Source: Candidatus Zixiibacteriota bacterium
GTDB lineage: Bacteria > Zixibacteria > MSB-5A5 > GN15 > PGXB01
Assembly: GCA_016933955.1 (NCBI GenBank)
Contig: JAFGTT010000038.1
Location: 1-64,000 of the forward strand
Direction of reading: 5' to 3'
DNA: 64,000 nt
A program made the position numbers and the translations under genes. Shown one piece after another: positions 1 to 8,474 of this stretch. Within the stretch, counting starts at the first letter, position 1. Every line of letters begins with the position of its first letter. Below the pieces are notes generated by a model. That model was not told the origin of the DNA. It did not search any database and saw only the letters and a list, made by a program, of their open reading frames with translations.

Positions 1-199
1 GAGAGATCAATATTGTCAAGTGGGGAAAATCAATATTTTTTGATGTTTCGGTAAAAAAAGCAGTTTTGATGACAAGTGCTGTCAGTGAGTTGGGGGAAAA
101 GGAATTAATTTTATTGACTGTATTGATCAAATGTTCGGCAGGCTATGGATGGCAAAAAAACCGGAATTGAAAACCATCTATGCTAAGGGGTACAAGAAT

Positions 200-230
200 A
201 ATGCGGCCGGGCGGGTAATCCGGCCGCATT
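200..230 (-). terminator. Hairpin, possible terminator of the zinc-ribbon gene
   Basis: A perfect 11-bp inverted repeat (arms 200-210 and 220-230, nine-base loop) lies about 40 bp past the end of the minus-strand gene that stops at 269. The tract after the stem on the minus strand is only modestly T-rich, so it is a weak rather than a classic intrinsic terminator. Confidence 0.45.
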
Positions 231-268
231 TATCAAAAATGGGAGACCTGATCAGGTTGGATAGGAGT

Positions 269-529
269 CTATAAAACCGTTGCCTTCTGTCCCATCCAGG
301 CGGGAAGAGCCGGCATCAGATTATCGACAATCTCGATCGCCTCCTCTTCACTGATGTTGTGGTGTTCGATACGAAACCTGATCATATTTTCGCGAATGAT
401 TTTGCGCGGTTTGAGATGACCGCGTTCATCAACGCATTCGGAACAAAATTCACTTGAAAAGTTACCCCGGGGATAATCGTTTTTACTGCGCATAAGCCGG
501 GCACATGCCTGGCAAATCGAGGTCGGCAT
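269..529 (-). CDS. Small zinc-ribbon protein (Zn_ribbon_2-like)
   Basis: An 86-residue protein with an N-terminal CxxC pair (residues about 6-9) and a second CxxC (about 29-32), followed by a charged helical tail. This resembles the putative zinc-ribbon family Zn_ribbon_2, whose members are short and of unknown role. The reading frame is open further upstream, but the ATG at 529 is preferred because a GGAGGG ribosome site sits just upstream and the upstream residues look unlike a protein. It is the last gene of the minus-strand series and is separated from gerW by a terminator, so it is probably transcribed alone. Zinc binding is inferred from the cysteines; no function is known. Confidence 0.7.
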   Translation of the reverse strand: MPTSICQACARLMRSKNDYPRGNFSSEFCSECVDERGHLKPRKIIRENMIRFRIEHHNISEEEAIEIVDNLMPALPAWMGQKATVL

Positions 530-627
530 GAGTGGATCCCTCCAAAGGATGTCTTTTCTTAAGAAAGTCGGAAATATCGGCCAATAATTAACGGATGAGG
601 CAAAAAAACAGTGTGCGATTATAGAGC

Positions 628-659
628 AAAAAAAGAGCCGGGGAAAACCATCCCCGGCT
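628..659 (-). terminator. Intrinsic terminator after the GerW-family gene
   Basis: The stem AGCCGGGGA/TCCCCGGCT (arms 636-644 and 651-659) is followed on the minus strand by seven T residues (628-634). It sits 29 bp past the stop at 688 and should end the nth-DUF2953-gerW transcript. Confidence 0.85.
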
Positions 660-687
660 GTCAAATGATGTCATTGGCAGGTACGGA

Positions 688-1110
688 TCAATACCCGGGA
701 TTCTCGTCACCCGGGTTTCCCTCCGGCGATGATTCGGCCGGTTTGTCCTTTTTCATTTTATCGCGGACATCCCTGATTTTGCCGATTAACTCCGGGACCG
801 CCTCGACCAGGGCATCGAGTTTACCCGGTTTGGCCGAGAGCAGGGAGATTTTGTGTTCATCCATAATAATGAACGCGGCCGGCTCGATTTTGGCCGCTCC
901 GCCGCCGCCGCCGCCGAATCCGGCGCCTTTTTCTTTGGCTTCACCCTGGCCGCCGCCGGCCCCGAACCCGACCGAGATTTTAACCACGGGAATGACGGTT
1001 TTGTCTTTGACCGTAATCGGGTTTCCGACCACCGTCTGCGATCGGGCGATATCCTTGAGTTCCCCGACAATATCCTTGAGGATTTCGGAGACCTTGTTGT
1101 CATTAGCCAT
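688..1110 (-). CDS. GerW/YtfJ-family protein
   Basis: A 140-residue protein matching the GerW (Spore_YtfJ) family. It has an N-terminal helix, the conserved segment around VGNPITV (about residues 28-34), a glycine-rich stretch with a run of six Gly (about 65-75), then a short alpha/beta tail and a charged, Pro/Gly-rich C-terminus. In Bacillus the homologue YtfJ is needed for normal spore germination, but the family is widespread in non-spore-formers where its role is unknown. Its start overlaps the end of the upstream DUF2953 gene by 8 bp. The same pairing, ytfI (DUF2953) next to ytfJ, exists in Bacillus, which supports a shared function. No signal peptide is visible. Confidence 0.88.
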   Translation of the reverse strand: MANDNKVSEILKDIVGELKDIARSQTVVGNPITVKDKTVIPVVKISVGFGAGGGQGEAKEKGAGFGGGGGGAAKIEPAAFIIMDEHKISLLSAKPGKLDALVEAVPELIGKIRDVRDKMKKDKPAESSPEGNPGDENPGY

Positions 1111-1708
1111 AACTTTCTCCTTTTCTTCTTATTATATACCATTGCGGAATTTTTTTATTGAGTTTCTCGAATAGAATTCGACCGGCAAAGCGGATAATAT
1201 GACACAGGCGCAGGGCAATATTGCCTCGGCCGTAAAAATCGAAATCCTCGCGGTCGAAATCGGGATTGAAGGTAACATGATTCATCAATCGGGGAAATAT
1301 CCCTTTGGCCGCCCAGTAGAAAGCACAAGTCCGTCCGGTGTTATAAGGGTCGCTGAAACCGCCGTCAACCCGGAGATCGAGAGAGTCAATTCGGATTTTA
1401 TTCAGCAGGGATCTAAAATATTCGAGATAGGCGACTCTGAAATCAGACGGTTTGAGTTTGAATCTGAATTTACGTTTCTTTTTCTTCTCAGGCCGGGTCG
1501 GCCGTTTCATATCGAACCGATAGAGGGGGATTTTTGCAATAGTGACCGTTCCTTGCTTCGTTGTGAGATCAAGTATCACCCCCAGCAGGGTGTAACTGAC
1601 CCACAGCTTTTTAGCCGCATGTTCGAGACTGAACCGGATCCTGATCGAGGAAACCAGGGCCAGGAACATCAGGATGATTATAAGTAACAGGATATACCAG
1701 ATAATCAT
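1103..1708 (-). CDS. DUF2953 membrane-anchored protein (YtfI-like)
   Basis: A 201-residue protein with one strongly hydrophobic N-terminal helix (residues 2-20) and a mainly basic soluble region that includes a KKKKRK patch (about 76-81). The architecture and the gerW neighbour match DUF2953 (Bacillus YtfI). The C-terminal half carries the conserved W-A-A-K and FNPDF-like segment (about 133-150). It is translationally coupled to gerW by an 8-bp overlap. The function is unknown; one anchored membrane protein with the bulk on one face of the inner membrane is inferred. Confidence 0.8.
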   Translation of the reverse strand: MIIWYILLLIIILMFLALVSSIRIRFSLEHAAKKLWVSYTLLGVILDLTTKQGTVTIAKIPLYRFDMKRPTRPEKKKKRKFRFKLKPSDFRVAYLEYFRSLLNKIRIDSLDLRVDGGFSDPYNTGRTCAFYWAAKGIFPRLMNHVTFNPDFDREDFDFYGRGNIALRLCHIIRFAGRILFEKLNKKIPQWYIIRRKGESYG

Positions 1709-1755
1709 AACTACTCTATTATACTGTATCGGCGCGCAACAGGTTTAAAAAAGCT

Positions 1756-2394
1756 TTAAATTTCATGGGCCGAAGGGCAATATTCGGCCAGAATGCAATT
1801 ATCGCAATCAGGGCGTCTGGCCCGGCATACGGCGCGGCCGTGGTCGATCAGGAGTTGGGCAATAATAATCCAGTCTTTCTCAGGGATGATAGTCATCAGA
1901 TCCCGTTCGATTTTGATCGGGTCCTTATGTGTGGTGAATCCCAGACGCTGTGAGAGGCGGGCCACATGGGTATCGACCACGATTCCCTCGGCCTTATTGA
2001 AGGCGGCGCCCAGGATAACCGAGGCGGTTTTGCGCCCGACCCCGGCCAGTTGAACCAGTTGATCCATGGTCTCCGGCATCCGGCCGTTATGGCTTTCAAT
2101 CAGGGCCTTTGCCGATTCCTTGATCGATCTGGCCTTATTGCGGAAAAACCCGGTGGACCGGATATCCTGTTCGATTTCTTTTATATCTGCGCGGGCGAAA
2201 TCCTCGGGAGTTTTGTATTTCTTGAATAAATCCCGGGTGACAATATTGACGCGCTCGTCGGTACACTGGGCGGAAAGAATAGTCGCAACCAGAAGCTGAT
2301 GAGGTGTTTTGAAATCCAGAGTACAGCGGGCGTCGGGATAAGCCTTTTTCAGTCTGGCAATGATTTTTTTAGTGCGATCGGGATTTTCTTTCAT
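1756..2394 (-). CDS. nth: Endonuclease III (DNA glycosylase/AP lyase)
   Basis: About 212 residues, the normal length for Nth. It removes oxidised pyrimidines and cleaves the abasic site during base excision repair. The helix-hairpin-helix LAGVGRKTA holds the catalytic Lys, VDTHVARL holds the catalytic Asp, and the C-terminal cysteines follow the C-x6-C-x2-C-x5-C spacing of the [4Fe-4S] cluster loop. The ATG at 2394 lies just past the prmC stop. An in-frame GTG at 2406 that overlaps prmC is a possible alternative start. The gene follows prmC directly and is probably co-transcribed with it. Confidence 0.95.
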   Translation of the reverse strand: MKENPDRTKKIIARLKKAYPDARCTLDFKTPHQLLVATILSAQCTDERVNIVTRDLFKKYKTPEDFARADIKEIEQDIRSTGFFRNKARSIKESAKALIESHNGRMPETMDQLVQLAGVGRKTASVILGAAFNKAEGIVVDTHVARLSQRLGFTTHKDPIKIERDLMTIIPEKDWIIIAQLLIDHGRAVCRARRPDCDNCILAEYCPSAHEI

Positions 2395-2398
2395 AATT

Positions 2399-3259
2399 TC
2401 AAACACTCAAAATAACCACCCGGTCGATGTCGTTAAGGTCTTTTATAATCGAAAGCGATCGATAGCGGGAATCATCGGCAGTCAGTTTCGCGATTTTTTT
2501 GCCCTGATCATAGCCGATCTCAAACATCAGCCGACCGTTCGGGTTTAGATGATCGGGGGCTTTGTCAATCAGCCTTTTAATCAGGTCGAGTCCTTCCGGA
2601 CCCGAGACAAGGGCCTGCCGGGGGTCAGCCAGCACTTCCGGAGGGAGGGTATCGTATTCTTTCTCGGCGATATAAGGCGGGTTGGAAAGAATCAGATCGT
2701 ATTTCTCATCGGTCAGGATACCGGAGAAAAGATCCGAGACAGCGAATTTTATGCGGCTGTCCAGGGCGTGGATGGCCGCGTTCTTGCGAGCCATCATCAG
2801 CGCGGCACGGGAGATATCGACGGCCGTGACATATGCCCCGGCGAGTTCAGCGGTGATAGTAACCGCAATAACTCCCGAACCGGTGCCGAGATCGAGGATT
2901 TCGGCAGTTTCCATAGCTTCGTTGTTGACATAGCCGATTGCCAGTTGACAGAGAAGTTCGGTTTCCGGGGTGGGAATCATGACATCATCGCTGACCAGGA
3001 ATTTCCGACCATAGAAATAGGCCTCTCCAAGAATGTATTGCAGGGGGCGACGGGTGGTTCGCTGATCGACAATCCGATTGAATTTTTCCAGAACGGTATT
3101 GTCGATCAACCGCTCACCATGCAGATAGATATCTATCCGTTCGACATCAAGCAGAGTTTCCAGAATAATTTCAATTTCGACGGCGGCCGACTCGATTCCG
3201 GCCTGCCGCAATTTTTCTTCGGCTGTTTTCAATATTTTATGAATTTCCTGCTGATTCAT
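2399..3259 (-). CDS. prmC: Peptide chain release factor N5-glutamine methyltransferase
   Basis: A 286-residue PrmC (HemK). It methylates the Gln of the GGQ motif in release factors, and prfA lies in the same gene block. The N-terminal helical domain is followed by the conserved QYI-G segment (about 74-78), the SAM motif DLGTGSG (123-129) and the catalytic NPPY (193-196). The start at 3259 lacks a clear ribosome site. Its stop is immediately followed by, or overlaps, the nth start. Between prmC and the upstream small Tat ORF there are 51 bp. Confidence 0.95.
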   Translation of the reverse strand: MNQQEIHKILKTAEEKLRQAGIESAAVEIEIILETLLDVERIDIYLHGERLIDNTVLEKFNRIVDQRTTRRPLQYILGEAYFYGRKFLVSDDVMIPTPETELLCQLAIGYVNNEAMETAEILDLGTGSGVIAVTITAELAGAYVTAVDISRAALMMARKNAAIHALDSRIKFAVSDLFSGILTDEKYDLILSNPPYIAEKEYDTLPPEVLADPRQALVSGPEGLDLIKRLIDKAPDHLNPNGRLMFEIGYDQGKKIAKLTADDSRYRSLSIIKDLNDIDRVVILSV

Positions 3260-3310
3260 AACGGGTAACGGTAATTATTTCGGGATATATTGTCCTGCAT
3301 CACCGAGACT

Positions 3311-3535
3311 TTATGGATAGTCCGGCAGGGAATAAATGCCCTGTTCCATTATCGGTTGTAATTCCGGGGGCGAGGCGCACCCGGAACGGGCATGACCATG
3401 AAGGTGATACCGTTTTGGGATTGAGCGGCGGACGATTTGGGTTTGTCCTGATATTGAACGCCATGGGAAATATGTCAAAATCGCTAAACCGCCCAGGGTG
3501 ATAGTTGATTTTTTGATGAATTCCCTTCTCAGCAT
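3311..3535 (-). CDS. Small Tat-signal ORF coupled to tldE
   Basis: A 74-residue ORF that starts MLRREFIKKS, followed by a short hydrophobic stretch. This looks like a twin-arginine export signal (RRxFIK plus h-region to about residue 22). The remaining 50 residues are basic, then His/Cys- and Pro-containing, with no recognisable domain. The ATG at 3535 overlaps the tldE stop by 7 bp and is preceded by a GAGGAG-type ribosome site, so it is probably translated. It could be the remnant of a larger exported protein, since TldD-like proteins with Tat signals exist, or a genuine small peptide linked to the TldD/TldE peptidase. The sequence alone does not decide between these. Confidence 0.5.
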   Translation of the reverse strand: MLRREFIKKSTITLGGLAILTYFPWRSISGQTQIVRRSIPKRYHLHGHARSGCASPPELQPIMEQGIYSLPDYP

Positions 3536-4884
3536 TTATTGTTCTCCTCTTCCTCGGCGGCCAGATTAAAGTCGTTGATTTTCATTCCCGGGACTTTCAT
3601 CAGGACTGAAAACTGCGGGTAGATTATCCGATCAGCGGTGATAGCTTCAATATTGGAAAAGGCCTCGAGGATGGACTGGTTGGTTCGCATATTCTTCACC
3701 GGTGATTTGATGGAACCATTTTCGATTAGAAAGGTTCCATCGAGGGTGGTGCCGGTAACCATAGTTTTCATCGGATTGAGGAAGTTAAGATACCAGAAAT
3801 GAGTGATCAGGATACCTTTGTCGGTAGATTTGATCATTTCCTCAATTGAGCTTTTTCCGGGCGCGACCACCATGGTTTTCGGGTACGGTCCGAAGGTATT
3901 GGTGGGGGAGAGAGCATGTCCGGTGGAAGATGTATTCATCAAAGCGGCATAGTATGAATTATAGACTACCCCGCGGGCCAGGCCATTCTCGATCAGGGGG
4001 ACCTTCTTCCGGGCGACGCCTTCATAATCGAAAGGTCGGAAATTGAAATCGGGATCGCGGTTATCTTCATAGACGGTGAAATTATCACCGGTTATTTTTT
4101 CGTCGATTTTACCGGCCATGAAAGAGCGGCGCTGATAAAGAGTCTTACATCCAAATCCCATGAAAGCAAGAAGCAGGAGGAGTTGACCGACGGCGGCCGG
4201 TTCGAGGATGACAGCGTACTGCCCATCAGGCAGGGAGATCGGATCCCGTGATGTGGCGGCTTTCTGCAGGGCGTTTTTGGCCAGTCTGTCGATATTGATT
4301 TGGGAAGCATCGGCCGCAAAAGCCTGGGCCCAGCCGGAGTTATTATGTTCGCCGGAAGCGGTCAGGGACAGCTCGGCATGATTCCCGGCAAAATAACGCT
4401 CCATCCCGAGGCTGTTGGCCACGGCCAGGCGGTTTTCCTCGATACGGTATGCTCCTGAGATTTTCAGGCCGGCCTTGTGACAGATGCGGGATATTTTCTC
4501 GATTGCCATGGAACGCTCTACCGGTCCGCACCGGGCGGTGCCGGGCACCAGGTAATCTTCCTTGAGAATATCGCTTTCCGGTTTCGGGAAAGAGACAAAC
4601 TGCTCATCGGGCTCCATGAAAGATAAAATCGTTTCGCAGTTCTGTATGGTGCGCCGAATACCATCATCAGACAAGTCACCACCGGCGGCGACGCCGATTT
4701 TTTTGTTTTTAACAGCCCGGATGTACAGGGTGGTTTCCTCGGTGTCGATATTGTCGCTGATCTTTGATTCTGCGAAACGAGTCAGCGACAGGCGCTCGCT
4801 TTCCAGAACAGCCTCGGTCATATCGCCGGTGGAAAGGGCCAGGGCCTTTTTGAGTATTTCTTGAGATTTGCTTTTATCGATCAC
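3529..4884 (-). CDS. tldE: TldE/PmbA-family subunit of the TldD-TldE peptidase
   Basis: About 451 residues, the usual PmbA/TldE length. TldE pairs with TldD to form a metallopeptidase that trims unfolded peptides and some modified peptides; TldE itself lacks the metal site. No HExxxH is visible here, as expected. The frame is open further upstream inside tldD, but the GTG at 4884 is preferred. It lies 4 bp after the tldD stop with a GGAG site in the last tldD codons, and the residues upstream are Pro-rich and unlike the family. It overlaps the small Tat ORF at its 3' end, so three genes are coupled. Confidence 0.9.
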   Translation of the reverse strand: MIDKSKSQEILKKALALSTGDMTEAVLESERLSLTRFAESKISDNIDTEETTLYIRAVKNKKIGVAAGGDLSDDGIRRTIQNCETILSFMEPDEQFVSFPKPESDILKEDYLVPGTARCGPVERSMAIEKISRICHKAGLKISGAYRIEENRLAVANSLGMERYFAGNHAELSLTASGEHNNSGWAQAFAADASQINIDRLAKNALQKAATSRDPISLPDGQYAVILEPAAVGQLLLLLAFMGFGCKTLYQRRSFMAGKIDEKITGDNFTVYEDNRDPDFNFRPFDYEGVARKKVPLIENGLARGVVYNSYYAALMNTSSTGHALSPTNTFGPYPKTMVVAPGKSSIEEMIKSTDKGILITHFWYLNFLNPMKTMVTGTTLDGTFLIENGSIKSPVKNMRTNQSILEAFSNIEAITADRIIYPQFSVLMKVPGMKINDFNLAAEEEENNKC

Positions 4885-4888
4885 GGCA

Positions 4889-6340
4889 TTATTCTCCAAT
4901 CTGAATCCGGTCAAATCTGGCCGGGGCGGCACCCTGGGCGGTTCGGGCATTCTGCCCGGGTTGACCTTTGCCGCAGTTGGGTGTCCCCCAGACGCGGTAG
5001 GAATTGCGGTCGGCGATGGCGGAACATCGATTCCAAAAGTCCGTAGTGCAACCCGAGTAGGTTGGATTCTTGACCGGGCGGGTCAGTTTTCCGCCCTCGA
5101 TTAACCAGCCGATTTCACAACCAAATTGAAAATATTTTCGTTCATCGTCGATTGACCACGATTCCACCGTATCCATATAAATACCGTCATCGACTTCCGA
5201 AATGATCTGATCGAATGACTTATTGCCGGGTTCGAGAAGGATGTTGCAGATGCGGACGATGGGGATATTGCGCCAGCTGTTAGCCCGCATGGCCGCTGTG
5301 GACGATTTACCGATCCGGGCGGCGGTTTCGCGTGAGGACAGGTAATTGACCAGAAGGCCGTTTCTTATCAGATCAGTTGAGTAACTGGGAACGCCTTCAT
5401 CATCGTAACCGCAGGAAGCCAGCGCATGCGGGACGGTACCGTCGGTGCGAACAGTAACAATATCCGAGGCGAATTGCAGGTTTCCGAGTTTATCCGGGGT
5501 GGCAAAGGAAGTCCCGGAGAAATTTCTCTCGGCTCCGAAAACCCGATCCAGTTCGAGAGCATGACCGATCGATTCGTGTATCTGAAGCGAAACCTGGTCA
5601 CCGGACAAAACCAGAGTGGTTTCTTTAACCGGGCATTCCTCGGCCGTGGTTAGCATTTTAATTTCCTCGGCCAGACGGGGAATAGCCTCTTTGAGATTCA
5701 ATTCCTCCAGCAGTTCATAACCTTTCGATTCATATTGTCCCGAAGAAGTGGGGAAAGAGCGCTCATAGCGTTCACGATGTGAAGGAGTCATGCCGAGCGA
5801 TAGCCCGCCTCCGGTCTGAATAATGAATTGCTGGATATCGGCTCCGTCGGTCGAGGTGAAGTATTTCTCTCTCTTGCGGAAAGAGGCGAAGCAGGTGCGG
5901 GAGTCCATCCCCGGGCCGGATATGGCCATGGCGCTGTCAATCTCCCGCAGGAAATTTATTTTCTCCTCGAGAGAGAGGCTGAAAGGATCGATTTCGTATG
6001 GGGAAATATAGCGCCCGATAGCCGGCTCAAGCGGGGCCAGTACGACCCGGGCCTCATTAACCAGGGCCGAGGCCTGGGCAATCTCGGACGCCATTTCGGC
6101 TTTTCTCCTGATATTGTCTTCTGAAAGATCATCGGTTGAGGCAAATCCCCAGGCTCCGTTATGAATCACCCGGATACCGAGGCCTTCGGTGACGGTGCGC
6201 TCAATCGGTTCGACCGTTCCGGAGGATATGGAAATATTTTCATCCTCAATCCGTTCAAAACGAACATCGGCGTATTCAACGTCCAGCTGGCGGCATTTGT
6301 TAAGCGCCAGGCGGGCCAGTTTTTCTCTATTGATGCTCAT
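4889..6340 (-). CDS. tldD: TldD-family metallopeptidase
   Basis: A 483-residue TldD, the catalytic subunit of the TldD-TldE heterodimer. The zinc motif HESIGH (HExxxH) lies in the middle of the chain, within IHESIGHALELDR. The C-terminal conserved stretch CEIGWLIEGGKLTRPVKNPT with its Cys is intact. It has no signal peptide and is probably cytoplasmic. It is the first gene of the tldD-tldE-small ORF-prmC-nth series. In known cases the complex degrades the antitoxin CcdA and matures microcin B17; the substrate here is unknown, but the coupled small ORF is an obvious candidate. Confidence 0.95.
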   Translation of the reverse strand: MSINREKLARLALNKCRQLDVEYADVRFERIEDENISISSGTVEPIERTVTEGLGIRVIHNGAWGFASTDDLSEDNIRRKAEMASEIAQASALVNEARVVLAPLEPAIGRYISPYEIDPFSLSLEEKINFLREIDSAMAISGPGMDSRTCFASFRKREKYFTSTDGADIQQFIIQTGGGLSLGMTPSHRERYERSFPTSSGQYESKGYELLEELNLKEAIPRLAEEIKMLTTAEECPVKETTLVLSGDQVSLQIHESIGHALELDRVFGAERNFSGTSFATPDKLGNLQFASDIVTVRTDGTVPHALASCGYDDEGVPSYSTDLIRNGLLVNYLSSRETAARIGKSSTAAMRANSWRNIPIVRICNILLEPGNKSFDQIISEVDDGIYMDTVESWSIDDERKYFQFGCEIGWLIEGGKLTRPVKNPTYSGCTTDFWNRCSAIADRNSYRVWGTPNCGKGQPGQNARTAQGAAPARFDRIQIGE

Positions 6341-6503
6341 ATGTTATCGATCCAGTTTGAATTCCTTTGATAATTCCACCGGTTATATACTAAATCATAC
6401 TTGTAAGGGAAAGAATATTTTCGTAATATTGTAAACTCATTAAATGTGAATTAGTTGAGGAGTTTCAATTTTTGTCATAAGTCAGACCGGGAGTATTGGA
6501 ATA

Positions 6504-7307
6504 GTGCGGCGGCCCATTTTTTTATGGATATTGACAGTAATTATTACTTTATCATCGGTTGTTTATCAGCGGATGACCGGTCCGACATACTCGATTCGCG
6601 GCAAAACGGATATATCCGGGAGGGAAATATCTTATCGTCTTCTGACAACTCATGAAACGATCTCCGATGCTGTCATGGAAATGACAGTCGGGGATATGGA
6701 TGTCAGTGGCCGGGTGCGCTGGAAAAGATTTAAAAGCTATGATGAATGGACGACCGACAGCCTGAACCGCCGGGACGATAAACTGGTTCTTGCCATTCCA
6801 AAACAACCGGCGGCGGGAAAAGTCATTTATGATGTCAGTTTGACGGGACCTGACGGTATCGAGCGTAAATTAACCGATGAGTCGGTTATCATAAGGTTCA
6901 AGGGAGTCGTCCCGCCTTATGTTCTATGGCCCCATGTAGTGTTCATGTTTATCGGTATGCTGGTATCGAACCGGGCCGGTCTGGAAGCTGTAGTCGGAGG
7001 TAAAGGAGTTTTTTCTTACGGGTTGATTACCACTATTTTGATGGTGCTGGGGGGATTGATTTTCGGACCGATTGTCCAGAAATATGCTTTCGGGGCTTTC
7101 TGGACGGGATGGCCGCACGGCCATGATTTGACCGATAATAAAACCTTCGTGGCCATAATCTTCTGGCTGATTGCTCTCTGGCGAAGCCGGGGCGGCAGGA
7201 GTGGCCGGGGATGGATTATTACGGCCTCACTGGTGACGCTATTGATATATCTTATTCCGCACAGCGTCCTGGGATCGGAAATCGATTATACAAAGATGGA
7301 GAATTGA
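6504..7307 (+). CDS. Membrane protein of unknown function
   Basis: A 267-residue protein that I do not recognise. It has an N-terminal transmembrane helix (about 5-22), an extracytoplasmic beta-rich region (about 30-135), then four hydrophobic helices near 140-155, 170-192, 215-228 and 240-255. A conserved-looking GHDLTDNKT segment lies between helices (about 206-214), and the chain ends PHSVLGSE-type. The layout, one anchored beta domain plus a helical bundle, suggests a domain presented on the outer face of the inner membrane. It starts at GTG with a GGGAG site upstream. It is the only plus-strand gene in the first 21 kb and interrupts the prfA-prmC block. Confidence 0.75.
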   Translation: MRRPIFLWILTVIITLSSVVYQRMTGPTYSIRGKTDISGREISYRLLTTHETISDAVMEMTVGDMDVSGRVRWKRFKSYDEWTTDSLNRRDDKLVLAIPKQPAAGKVIYDVSLTGPDGIERKLTDESVIIRFKGVVPPYVLWPHVVFMFIGMLVSNRAGLEAVVGGKGVFSYGLITTILMVLGGLIFGPIVQKYAFGAFWTGWPHGHDLTDNKTFVAIIFWLIALWRSRGGRSGRGWIITASLVTLLIYLIPHSVLGSEIDYTKMEN

Positions 7308-7338
7308 ATTACCGCCGCGTCTTTGAGATAGAAGTTGA

Positions 7339-8424
7339 TCAGCCGGTTTTCTTTTGCGGTTTTTCGGATTCCAGCCGGGATTGACGGTCATGTTTTTCCA
7401 GGGCAGTAACGATTTCGTCAAGATGACCATCAAGAATGTCATTGAGACGGTGCAGAGTCAAACCGATGCGATGATCGGTCACGCGTGACTGGGGGAAATT
7501 GTAGGTGCGGATTTTGGCCGAACGATCGCCGGTTCCGACCATTGATTTCCGTTCCCGGGCGATTTCCTCGTTTTGCTCTTCGATAATCTTATCCAGCAGG
7601 CGGGCGCGTAACACCTGGAGTGCGCGGGCCTTGTTTTTGTGCTGGGATTTTTCATCCTGGCAGGTAACCACCAGCCCGGTGGGCAGGTGGGTTATGCGCA
7701 CGGCCGAATCGGTGGTGTTGACCGACTGGCCGCCCGGCCCGGAGGAACGGTAGACGTCGATTTTAAGATCGTTCTCATTTATTTTGAGATCAACCTCTTC
7801 GGCCTCGAGTAAGACCGCCACAGTGGCGGCGGAAGTGTGGATCCGACCCTGGGATTCGGTCAAAGGGACGCGCTGAACCCGGTGAACACCGGATTCGTAT
7901 TTAAGGCGGCCATAGGCTCCCTCGCCTTTGATAATGAAGATAATTTCCTTGACACCGCCCAGTTCAATCGGATTGGATGAGAGAACATCGACCTTCCATC
8001 CTTTCTCTTCGGCATAGCGGGTGTACATCCGGTACAGATCGCTGGCGAATATGGCGGCCTCATTGCCGCCGGTCCCGGCCCGGATTTCGATAATGACGTT
8101 TTTAATATCGCGGGGGTCTTTGGGGCTTAGCAGCAGATTCAGTTTTTCCTCAAGTCCCTCGAGTCTGGAATCGGAAGCCGCCAATTCCTCCTCGGCCATA
8201 GACATCATCTCGGAATCATCGGAAGTATCCAGGATTTCCCTGGCATCATCGATATTGCGGCGGCATTGGCGGTAAAGCCGCCCCGTTTCCAGAATTTCCT
8301 CAACCTGACGCCGCTCGCGAGATAATTCCCGCAGGCGGTTCTGGTTGGAGAGGACTTCCGGTTTCATCAGGTCCCGATTGATTTCCTCGAGGCGTTTTTC
8401 ATATTTTTCTATAATCTCAAGCAT
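7339..8424 (-). CDS. prfA: Peptide chain release factor 1
   Basis: A 361-residue RF1. It reads UAA and UAG and triggers peptide release. The GGQ motif is at 231-233, within [10 protein letters not shown]. The stop-codon-reading loop is PLT (187-189) inside [14 protein letters not shown]; the usual RF1 motif is PAT or PxT, so Leu at the middle position is a mild variant. PrmC, which methylates the GGQ Gln, is encoded 4 kb further along the same strand. The gene lies downstream of rpmE and the YqhQ homologue, an order also common in other phyla. Confidence 0.97.
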   Translation of the reverse strand: MLEIIEKYEKRLEEINRDLMKPEVLSNQNRLRELSRERRQVEEILETGRLYRQCRRNIDDAREILDTSDDSEMMSMAEEELAASDSRLEGLEEKLNLLLSPKDPRDIKNVIIEIRAGTGGNEAAIFASDLYRMYTRYAEEKGWKVDVLSSNPIELGGVKEIIFIIKGEGAYGRLKYESGVHRVQRVPLTESQGRIHTSAATVAVLLEAEEVDLKINENDLKIDVYRSSGPGGQSVNTTDSAVRITHLPTGLVVTCQDEKSQHKNKARALQVLRARLLDKIIEEQNEEIARERKSMVGTGDRSAKIRTYNFPQSRVTDHRIGLTLHRLNDILDGHLDEIVTALEKHDRQSRLESEKPQKKTG

Positions 8425-8474
8425 AATAATTCACCGTGAATAAAAATGGTGGATAAGGATAACGAGTGGGACCG

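Noticed and set aside
3-170. Short open frame at the left edge, possibly the end of a truncated gene
   Set aside because: Only 55 codons, AT-rich, with no recognisable motif and no upstream context inside the window.
611-1174. Long plus-strand open frame opposite gerW
   Set aside because: Lies antisense to a recognised gene in the mirror frame of a GC-rich glycine stretch; Pro/Ser-rich product with no motif.
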